A stretch of 64,000 bases of DNA, from the NCBI GenBank assembly GCA_941918925.1, contig OW799234.1, positions 64,503,043-64,567,042 of the forward strand, in the 5' to 3' direction. Position 1 is the first letter of the stretch; each line of letters opens with the position of its first letter. Both the position numbers and the translations under genes were made by a program. Source of the stretch: Phyto melanocephala. Taxonomy: Eukaryota; Arthropoda; Insecta; Diptera; Rhinophoridae. The notes beneath the pieces were generated by a model, which made no database searches, had not been told where the DNA came from, and was given only the letters and a program-made list of their open reading frames with translations. Of the stretch, positions 13,101 to 25,100 are shown piece after piece.

Positions 13101-16100
13101 TAATTCAGCTCTGGTCGGGTCAAGAGCTCAACCGTCATTGTCATTATAGTTGTCGAATAAGGACAATCAGGCCGTCCTTTTTATGTGGCTTCGAGAGTTT
13201 TGCGTCTCGCTCGCGCATTAGTTAATTGCGTGGCGTCGGTTAACTGTACAAAGGTACAGTTATCCGGACTATCAATTGACCACATGCAGATTTTTATATA
13301 AGAAGTTGAATTCGGAAATTCCGGCTTCCTATACGAAGGTAAAGGTCCATTGGTAGTTACTGAAGGAGGCTCTGAAAATTAAATCAAAAATAATTGGTGA
13401 TGGCAGTTTTGTCTTTTGACAGCCATATAATTGTCTACTGCCAGTACACTAGAACCTCCATTGAAGTAATCCTAAATTTAAAAAAAAAACAACATAAAAC
13501 ACAAAGTTTTTAAATTTGTATGACTTTTTTTTTTGAAGTTCAACAACAATTTTTTTAAACTATAAATATTAGCGCATTATGACAATATGACTTGATAGCA
13601 TACCGTTTGAAACCCCCAATTATTTAAACAAATTCTACTTCTTTTTTTCCACAAAATTTAAGCATTAAAAATCGTTAAATATATATGGGCATTTCCATGA
13701 ATATGTCAACCATGACTGTAAAAATAAAAACTTCTGAGAGTGTTTAAATATAAGTTTATTGATGAAAAACACTAAAATTTTACTTTGCGCAGGTATTAAG
13801 AGCTTATTAAAATATTTTAAGAGCCATAATAAGAGTTTAATCTGATTATCTCTTTGACTTATTTTAAAGAGTTGCAATCAACTATTTTTTTTAGCGACTA
13901 AATTGAAAAAATAAATTGTGATTGTAAATATGCTGTAACAACAACAATTAACAAGATCCATAAGAAAAAAGAAAATATAGAGTCCGGTTGGCGGTATTTT
14001 TTTCGATTTCCCTTGGATGTTATTTTAATGTCACGTACGTAGTGCAAAAACATTATTTGTCTCCGTCATTCGTATTTTAGCAGTCGCAAGAGCTCCTAAT
14101 TAAGAATTTAACATGATATAAATTTTATTACCTAAGAATACTATTAGAGAAAAATCTGTCACGTACAATATGTCACGAACGATATTAAATTGAATTTATT
14201 ATAAAGTCATTTAAAGATTGTTTTCAATTAAGTATGATGGATTTTAAATGAAAAATATTTGGTTTAGTGTAAGAAATTAAAAAAAAAGAAAAAATACCTC
14301 TTAAGATTCGCAGATATTTTCATATTTCCATATATACCTCAAAATCACTTCTGTTTTATGTCACGTACGATATTCTCTTATTTTCCTGGATATTTTAGAC
14401 AACAATGATTCAAATATTATCATTTTTTTAAAGTACCCTTTCAATAGAATATACAGATCTAATTTTGTTTCAGCTACTCTTACTTTTGCAAAAATTACTC
14501 CACTTTATAGGAGTACAAATGTCACGTACGATGACATGGAAATGCCCATATGTATGTTTGTATATAAGAGCAACAATTTGATGATTTGTATGTTAACAAT
14601 GAATTTGTTGACAAGGGCTCACATCTTTCTTTTTGTTAACAGTGAAAACAAGTTTTTTTTTTAGATGTACAATATGTACAAATGATAAAAAACAATTTTA
14701 ATTAAACTTTGTGTGATAAATTGTAGTAATATGGATCTTAAATACATACTATATAAATCTGAAAGAGCATAACTATGATTATTATATATTTTATTGTTGG
14801 TCATATAAAATGAACTAATTATATTATTATACATATAGTGTGTATATTGATATGCAATCATGGATATAAATATTTAAAACAATTGTTTATTTTTATATAT
14901 GTTTGTGTATGTATGTATGTATGTCTGATGATTAATTTGGTTTCTTTTCTTCTATTTTTAAGATATTAATTAAATGGATATACATTTTATAGGGTGTTAT
15001 ATTTGAGATTTTATAGAAAATAAAAACAGGGAAAACCCCAAAAACCCAGATTCAAAAAACATTAAATTTGTAGTTTTATTTTATAAAAAAAAATAAGGTA
15101 GGTTATGTAGGTTTATAAATAGTATGTAAAATGTAAAGATGTTAAATTAAGTTAATAGCATGTAATAATATTAGTATGCAGTAGGTATTAATTGGTACAA
15201 ATAAATATTGCAATAATTATATGTTAAGGTAATAAATATAAAAATGTTTAAAAGAGGTAGGTATATAATATGTAAAAGAAATAAAAAAAAGAAAAATATA
15301 AATAATTAAAATGACTACATTTATAAAACATAAAAAATTAAAATTATACAAAATAAAAACAACACACTTCTTTTTTCAATATATAGTATGTATATGGGAA
15401 TATTATTACATTAAAAATTAAATAATAATAATGAAAAAAATATTGTATACAAAATGTAGCATTTAAAAGTATTGAAATATTCTAAATTTTATTACATACC
15501 TCCTTCAGCATTGGCATCGTCTTGTGTGTAGCAAAGCATAAAAGCTAAAAATATTATAAATAATTGAGAGAAAGAGAGAGAGAGAGAAGAGAAAAAACAC
15601 AGAGTTGATTTGACTTGTTGTTTTTTTTTTTTTTTTTATTTCAAAGTGAAAAAAAAGGAAGAAGGTGTATTCGAAAAAAATAAAACAATTGCTGTACACA
15701 ATTTTTAAAATTGTATTATCATTAATTTCATTAATGTTTATCAATTTTGTCTGACTTAAAATCTTTCATAAATCTGCTTGTTGTTATTGCTATTATTATG
15801 GAGTATTACGACATTTTAAAGACATAATCAGATACGGTTAAGGCAGAATTAGTTTGAACGTTCTGTGCTGTTATGAATCAGCTGTTTTGCTTCTGTTCAA
15901 TTGAAAATCTGAATGTGTGGTTTGTTGTTACTTTTTCGTTCTGTTCTGTTGCGGACAAACCTGTAGAAAATAGAATTCAACGTTAGGTGACGGCCATTGA
16001 AAGAGAAACAGCTGTTATTAACTCGCCTTTATTTTGATGGTGGCTACAACAGAGAGACTCTCTTTGGTTATATATATGAAATCTGACACTACAAATTTCT

Positions 16101-19100
16101 TTTTTATGTATGGACTTTGACGAGAAAATATACAAAAAAAAAAAAAAATAAACTTGTTCTTGTAAGGTTATCTTATAAAGTAAAACATAAATTTTTACAG
16201 AAGAATTAATTACAAAAATTAAACAGCAGAATGACACGTCATAGAACGACAACAGAAAGTAAAGACTAATGAGGCCTTTATCGTTGGAGGATTCACAAGG
16301 TCTGGTAGCACACCAGTATTCCCTAAATTTGTAAAATGCTTTAAAAATTTTATATTAAAATTTTAAATGACAGCACACCTTCTGATACTTTAACGCCCAC
16401 TTTCATTGATAGACTAAATTTACGAAAACATTTTACTAGCATATCGAAGTTATACAAAGAAAGTGATACATATTTTAGTATAATGAGATTATTCCATAGT
16501 TATACAAAGAAAGTGATACATATTTTAGTATAATGAGATTATTCCATAGCGATTACAGTTAATAACAAAATAAAAAATTTTGTGCTATAGAAGTATATAC
16601 ATACATATGTATATATAGTGCTCTTACTTGTTTTACGACGTTGATAAATTCACCTTGCCATTTCCAACTTAAACTTGTTTCCCTTATTTTTTAATTTATA
16701 TATTTCTTTTAAACAATACTAAAAAGAAAAGAATTTGGTTGTGCAAAAGTTAAGTTGACTCTTGAGACGACCAATTTTGGGTTAAGGCGCAGTTCATTGA
16801 TATTTCCGTTTATAACAGCTATGTCCTATATCGTTCTATCTTAATTGACATAATTTTTTGCACAAATTCACAACTACTAACTTTCTCCCAATATTGGTGA
16901 CGCAAATACAAAATAAATATCATATATGTATGGAAGTTAAGCTTGAAAAGCTTAATATTGTTTAGAAATAGTAAAAAAGTTTGTATCAATCTGTAAGGCT
17001 GCTCTAGAACATGATCTAAAACGTTTGATTGCAATACACCATAATTTCAATTATTTGTTTTTTATAATAGCAAGTAAACAGGCAGATATGAATATTTCTT
17101 ATTCCAGTATAAAATTGACAAAAAAAATATCGTTAATAAATTTTTACAAAATTGTGTATAGAAAAAGATTTAACAAAAAAACATTTTAAATGATGGAAAA
17201 TGTTTTGGTTTTAAATTTATTTATGTATTTTCTGTTTTTTACGATCAAATATGAATGAACGATTTTGTCAACGAACAATAGAATCGATTGATAATTTTTT
17301 AAATAACGAAAGCATTCTACAAAAGGTAGATAAAGCTATACGAATAGAAAAGAGATAGAGCAAGATAAAAGTAGTGTGGATTTTGTTCTATGTTGTTGCT
17401 AGTTATTAAAGGAATAGATGCTTTGCTTTATTTTGAACTTTTGTACTAATACTTTAACAATATTTAAATAGCTATATATTTCTAAAAACTATGTTTCTCA
17501 TTAGCATTTAATTAATATTTATATTTTTATTTTGTTTTTTTTTTTTTTTTTTTGTTCAAATCAAACAAATTATTTAAAGAAAAAAAAAAATAAAAATATA
17601 TTAAGTTAATATGAAAATTAAAAGTAAAAAAAGGAAAATTGTAAGAAAATCTCTTGTTTCGTGTTGTTATGTTGATGACTGTATAAGGAATAAGATAATA
17701 AAATGTATACTAAAAAACAAATTTGACCATATGCCCATAAAACATACACATATGTATGTATTTATGTGTATGTACATTAGAACGTACTGGAAAAAAGTTC
17801 GTACTAAGTACACTACTGACAAAAAGACAGTTAAAACTAACGAAAGGGTTAACTGTCACACGAACTGTAATACTGTGCTAAATTTTTTTACATTTATGAT
17901 CAGTTACTGTTCACATTATTCACATTATCCACAACAGACCCGTTTGGTGTGGTTTTCACGATGATGGCATTACGCTACGGTCAATGGAGTGCGTTACCCA
18001 TGATTTTTCTGTTAGAAAACAAGGATGAGATTGATCTGGGTGAGATATGGTTTCAACAGGATGTCGCTACGTGTCATACGTCGGCTTCGAGAAGTGAACC
18101 TGTCAATTAGCCTCCAAGGTTATACAATTTGACACCTCTCGACTATTTCCTATGGGGTCTGGCGAAGTTACTGGATTTGTGCTCATAAACCAGCATCAAT
18201 TAACGCCTTTAAGGGCCAACAGTATTTGTATTATTCGTGACAAACGGCCATCAATGCTGGAAAAAGTGGCCTAAAATTGGACGTCCATAATTGGTTTCGC
18301 CAAGAATAGCCGCGGTGGCCATATGATAGAAATTATTTTGAAATTTTAATGCAACGTTTTTTTTTTTTTTTTTTTAATTCAAATATTTTAGTTACATATT
18401 TCACTTAATTTTTTTCAAAACTCCAAGTTCTATGAGGCACCCTATATTAGTATAGATTCTCCTAACCACTGGGTTGTATAATTCGTAAAACAAAAAAACA
18501 CTGCTGACCAAGTGTTGTATGTTGCATGCCACTTATTACTCGCTACAAATTTAAAATTTGTTTATTGAATAATTACACAGGCCAACACTCAATTTGCTTC
18601 TTTGAATTTATCAACTGATTCTAGTTAATTTGGGTGCGCTGAATCTGTAATCAGTTTGTCTCTATCAGCTCTAGTTTTCATGATATAGTTTAAGTTTTTA
18701 AAAAGTAAAACTTTTTCATAGGAATTTAAAAAAAAAAACAAAGAAGAAATCTGGAATGAACAGCCGGATTAGAGTCTCTTTGCAAATTCCAACAGTAGTC
18801 TGCCATCATATGTGTATCCCACCTTCCCTGGTACCGATTCTCCATAATTTTGATATCTTGGTGAAACCTTTCTCCTTGTTCTTCGCTTAAATTACCCAAA
18901 TTTTCGGGAAATCGGTCCAAGTGACTGTGCAAATAATGGATTTTAATACTCATGTTGCAGTCAAGGTCTCTGAACTTATCCAGCATATTCTCCACTAATT
19001 GAACATAATTTGGAGCTTTATTATTTCCCAAGAAATTCATTCAGTTTTAGCATTTCGTTCAGTTTCGGTCATTGACTTATCAAAATCACTAAATACTCAC

Positions 19101-22100
19101 TAAACAGAAGTAACAGTCGTCCAAATGATTTCTGGGCTCTCTCCAAACCATCGGCACATTAAACTTAAGCCTATTTCGTTTTCCTTGAGTCCACTGTCGC
19201 AAATTTACACAGCAAGTATTGCACACAATGTGTGGAGCCCAGCTTTTATCTTGGTCACCAAGATCAACTCCAAAGTAATCTAAATACGATTTTTTAACAC
19301 ATTCCGAAATAGGTCTTATGTTTTCTTTAAAGGCGTATTCTCCACAAATATAACAAAATGTGTCAGCGTTATTTTTACAACATCTTCTATTGGAAATCAT
19401 TTCTATTTAGATTAACACTTTTTTAATAAACTTTGCCAACTGACCACTTCTTACAAGCAACTAACTTCCGATATGCAATTGGAGTGCAAAAAGAAAAAAT
19501 AACGTTCTGAATAATATTACACAAATGAAATTCCCGTTAATCAGCTAGCAATTACACAAAAAATAATATTTTCGGAAAAAACGGAATGACAAACTGATAT
19601 ATACCCTCCTCACTTATAGTGAAGGGTATAAAAAAACTATATCATGAAAACTAGAGCTGATAGAGACAAACTGATTACAGATTTGAATTCAGCGCACCCA
19701 AATTAACTAGAATCAGTTCAAAGAAGCAAATTTTTTTTAATTTTGTCGGGCTGTGTTATTGGACTGAAATACACCCAAACAAAAAAGCGTAGTAAAAAAT
19801 ATGCTCACGTTTTGAACACTACAACAAAATTACGTTGTACAACAATATACATACTTTAGTAGGGGTAGTTTCATTATAGAAATATGTTTCATATTTTTGT
19901 TAAACTACAAAAAAATAAAAAAATAGCAATTTGCAAATAAATATGCAGTCAACCTTTAAAAAAGTGTTATCGAATTAAATGGTAGTATTTGTTTCAAAAT
20001 AGAAAAACAGCAATCGTGTTTACACAAAAAAATATATTTAATATCAAAAAAAAAATAATAATAATTTAACTTTAGTAGAATTTTTATCATAAATATTATG
20101 TTTTATATTGACTGTCGGCGTTATTTATAAGCAGAAACCTTGTGCTATCTAAATAAATGATGACTTTTGTTTTGTGCAAATTCACATAAGGGAAAATTGC
20201 AGTTCGTTAGTTAGCATACAGCGGCTCGTTATGAATAATGCTTTATGTCCTTTAATATACATTTAAGTATTAAAGCCTGTGACATATACATACATATGTA
20301 TAATATTTAGTGTTTTGTAGAGACGATACCAGCCATTCAGTTTTCAAAATGTACTTTTCTTAAAATTTAGGAAATTTCTTTTAATTTATAGCTAAGAATT
20401 ACAAACCACCTTAAATTTTTAAATTAAAAGGAAACATACTGAACAATTATCCCTGCAACCTTTAAATGTTTAGTTGAATTAATAAAAATTATTATTAGAC
20501 TTATACATATTTACATTGATGTTATATATTATTTTTAGTACACCATCATCAATTGTAATTTAAGAAAATAATGTTCAATCATATAAAGGAATTTAATGTA
20601 TAAAAAAAATAAACCATATTCCCAAAACCTAAAAGTGGATTTTGTTTCTAATCATTGAAAACTTTTCATAAAGAAACTTTTTGTAAATTAAAAAAATTTC
20701 TTATAATTTCAAGGTATAGGTTTTCATTTATATCTATATATGAAGTTTGGCGTTTGAAAAGAAACGATTGAAGAGAAATTTCTTTGTATTTGTAGAGGTT
20801 GTTGATAGTTAAATATCAAAATATTAATGAAGAAAAGAATCATGACTATTTGATAAATAAATTATCCAAAAATAAAGAGTTTGCCAACATTTTTATTAAT
20901 ATACATATGTATGTATAAAATTTATTTAAAATTTTTTCCATAAACAAAACAAAGAAAAAAAGTTTGTGCTGAATTTTTTATTGCGATTACGATATAACAC
21001 ATAAGAGAGCTAAACTCAAATATATATTTAACAGTTTTATGAAGGTAAAGGTCATTTTCAGAAAAAGGCCTACATGAATTAATTAGGCCCAAAATGTAAT
21101 TAAACTTGTGTTCTTCACATTGACTGCAAGGTTGGCATCCACAGACGAACGAAACTTGTTTGATACAGAAAATGATTCAAGTTAATTTGCATTCTTAAAG
21201 GTTGGAGTGGGAATATTTTTTATTATCAGAATTTCTGCAAAAATGCAAAATTTATCAATAATTTTCTAAAACTAAGAGATTCGGTAATAATGCAAATAGG
21301 AAATTTAGCAAAATTTTTGAAAAAAATAAAAAAAAAAAAACAAAATTTGTAAATAGACAGAATTGATTTGGAAAAATGCAAGCAAAGAATATACATATTT
21401 GAAAATTGTCCACTTAATTTGTTTGTATAATTTTCGTAAATTACAAATGATAATTTGATTTTGAAACGGAATTAGTTTGATTTTAAGTTACATATAAGGT
21501 AAGAAAATAAATATATTTCAACAACTTACGCTGTTCATTGGAATCATTGTAGTTTATATTATTAACATCTAGCTCACTATTACTGGCTGCAATTCCATTA
21601 GCTTTTAGATATACGTTTTATGTATAATTGATCAGTTGAAATTTTTTTTTTTTTGATTGTTGGTGTAATTCGTAGTATGTTTATCCAAAACAAAGTTATG
21701 TTTATAAATAAAATGAACCCCATGGTATTGATTAAACAGAATGAATGTATACAATAATAAATTTATACATTATATTTTTATTATTTTTTTTTATTTTTTT
21801 GTTTATAACCAAATCGGGGCAGGATTTTTTTTTAAGATAAACCAACAAATTAAAAAACATAAAAAACAGTACGACAGTACACATTAAGTAGTGTGTTTGA
21901 TTGGCGAGTGTATGTAAATTTTGTTGAGTAGAGAATAGGAGCAGTGGTGAAAAAATGTTGACATCATTATGGTAAAAAAGGCATGAGTTTACAGTAGGAC
22001 AATTGTGTAGACAATAGACAAAGGTGGTAGAGTATTTGATGAATAAATAAAAAAAAAAGTAAAATTAAAAACAAAAATTAAAATATAATTTTAATTACTT

Positions 22101-25100
22101 AAATTCAAAGCATAAACAAAATAAACATTAAGCCATAATAAAATAAAACACAAATTAATGGAAACATATAGAAAACTATACTTTTTCAATAAATTTTAAT
22201 AATAGATTAATTAAAAAAAACACACTCTTGAAAATCTTATTCAATTCTCATCATGGAAAGTAGAGGAAAAGTGCAATCATTAATCAATAACTTGTTAGAA
22301 ATATAAACGGGTCAACGGTGCACGTTTTGTTTTTGGTTTTTTAGTTGAAAAATATTGTAAATTATTATTTTTCGAAATTCTTATGGTGTTTGCTTGAACT
22401 GCTTTCAATTTTAATAAAATTTTGTTTACCTTAGTCATAAATATTTTAATTGTTATTGTTATTAAATGTTTTTATTGTCGACTTTGAAAAAAAAAGTTTA
22501 ACTACTTACGCTCTTGATCACTACCATCTTCATTGCGCTCATCGCGGCTCTTCATAAATGGAAACTTTCGAGAAAATGTAAAATTTTTCTTTTTCCTATC
22601 AAGTGTTGACTGCTGAAAATTTTTAAAAAATTACACAAATTAATTTGTTGGCACAAAAGAAAAAATGCTTCTTAATACAACCCACCTTATCCAAATTATT
22701 ATTATTATTATTAGTTGCACCAGCTGCTTGACCTTGAAATTTAACACTACGATCTCGCGCACGCATTTTACGTTCCCAACGACGTTTTGACGGCACAATA
22801 CCAATTTGTTCGTCCTCATTATCGCCGAGGATACGACGTGCCTGCCACCATTCATCATCCGAGGCATTTGTTACATGCAAAATATCACCGTGTCTAAATG
22901 GTAAACCCCGCGACGGCAGACCATCATCACGATTTGGATCGTAATCGAATAAGGCCCGTACATATAATGAACGTTTTTGTGTAGTACGCAACAGAGTGCC
23001 AGTACTACCGGCTGTTAAAGCAGCTTGTTGCTTAAGCTCTTGTATGCGTGCCTCAAAACGATTATACTCTTCGGGTCGATATTGTGCAATTAAAGTAACC
23101 ACACCTCCAGATTTCTGAAATTGTTTAAATTTTTTTTTTTTTTTAAATAAACTTTATTTTATTTTAGAGAATTTTTATTACTTTTAAGGCCTGTGCAGCT
23201 TCTTCATGTGTAGCATTTCTTAAATCCATGTCATTGCAACTTAATAACTGATCTCCTCTTTTCAGTTCGCCACCCAAATCCGCTGGTCCTCCCGCCAGTA
23301 TAAAAGAGACATAAATACCTTGGCCGTCTTCGCCGCCAACAATATTAAAACCTAAGCCTTGTGGTCCTTTCTGTATGGTTATTGTTCGCGACTCTCTGAA
23401 AATAAAAGTTTTAAGCAACGTGTTTAGAATTCGTAATTTTCTTATTGTTCTAAGCAGTTATAAAATATTTCTATTAAGAATATTAAATTCTACACCATTT
23501 CCAAATTGATTTTAAACATAAGGAGACAAAAAGAAGTAAGATAAAACTATTTCAACGTACGACGCTTTTTAATTTTTATCAATTGAGGGAAAGCTACGTA
23601 TGTACATGGTTCAATTGCAAACAAATTTTTTTTTTTTTTAACTTTATTTTAGTAAAACAGAGCATACAAAAACTAGGAAAGTAGTCATTGTAAAATATAT
23701 TGCAAAAAACACCTTTTCCATACTCGTCCCATTCATAAATAATTGTCCCCAGCTATACTTTTTGACAAACCATATTTTGTTTATTACATTTTATTTACTA
23801 AATCTTCGTTTTATTTAATAAACTAATAATAAGTTTTCAAATTTCATTTAAAAATTTAAATCAAATGTCGTTCGTTGGTAATAGCATGACTTAAGAATGA
23901 CAGCACCGATTTCACTTTTTTTAATGTTTGTCATAACCCAACTTAAGTTTTTATTAAGTTAAAATTTACCATGCCCACTTGTACGCCCACTTTTTAATTT
24001 ATCTAAGATCGGCTGAACCGATTTGTCTAATTTTTTTTATATTCGCAGTATCGAATTAACTTTATATGGAAAGCGATTGCTAATTTGTTTTAATATTTGT
24101 ATAATCTTACTCTATGTACATGCATAAATAAAAACGAAATAATGTTAGTTGCTCAGTATATTACCGGAAAACGGTTAGTTTTTCTTATAATTTGAAATGG
24201 GCCGGCACCTCCAATACAAAGTCAACAGTTTTTGCCGTATATCCAGAGTACTGTAATACCAAAGGTTTTTAGAATGAAAACTCCACACTAATATTTAATT
24301 AAATAACTTCGATAGTTAAGCTTAAATGAGCTGGAAAACAGCGTAGGCGTGGCAATTTCAATACAAATAAAACAGATTTGATTAGATATCTAGAAAACTA
24401 TCAAATAATAGCTAACCCGGCAAACATTGTTTTGCCATATAAATTATTTCGAGGAAATACCATAAACCATATGTGTTCTACGGCATGCTGATCTATGTTA
24501 GTTTAAAATTTCATCGAAGTCGTAACGTTATTTAGGTGAGGCATAAATTGTACCTAGGGGTGAGTCACCCTTAATATTAAGGAGTATGAAAAATAGATGT
24601 TGACCGATTCTTAAACGTTTATTTCTGCATTGGCTGGACTATAAATTGTGTACAATTTGAAGAAATATACAAAAAACTATATCGATGTAAGTACATATTT
24701 AAAAAAAGGGCGGTAAAGTAGGCGTGGTAAAAAAAGATTCATATTAATCATATAACAGTCTTAGTAAAATTGTGTGAAAATTTCAAGAAGACCGGTCCAG
24801 CAGTCTGGCCTATCTGAGGGGGCGTAAAAAAAGGCGTGGCGTTGAGAAGTATGAAAAATAGATGTTTTACCGAATCTCAGACCTACCCGATATGCATACA
24901 AAATTTCATGAAAGTCGGTCGAGCCAATTCGGAGGAGTTTAATCACAAACATCACGACACGAAAATTTTATATATTAAAAAGATTTAATCTTAAAACTTA
25001 GTGTGCTTTACTTTTATCCAGCCGACAAGGGATACGGGTGAAGCAAAGGAAGTGATACTCCCCATACAAAAAACTCATTCTATTACATATTTCAGAAACT

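Larger units (their letters stand above)
18572..19760 (-). mobile_element. TIR element with internally deleted unclassified transposon protein gene
   Basis: Long terminal inverted repeats of about 125-140 bp: left ATTACACAGGCCAACACTCA then ATTTGCTTCTTTGAA...CATGATATAGTTT; right AAACTATATCATGAAAACTA...TTTGGGCTGTGTTAT-like end. Two minus-strand coding pieces lie between them (19089-19400 N-terminal, 18726-19040 C-terminal), separated by a deletion of the middle. A TATACCC-type repeat tail is embedded next to the right TIR at about 19590-19635. The protein pair resembles an uncharacterised family widespread in arthropods and cnidarians (sometimes annotated cc8L18.2-like). Autonomous copies should encode a much longer protein. 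Confidence 0.7.

Noticed and set aside
17611..17964. 117-codon plus frame
   Set aside because: Lys/Asn/Tyr-rich with TATG repeats, typical of AT-rich non-coding DNA; its end runs into the mariner relic.
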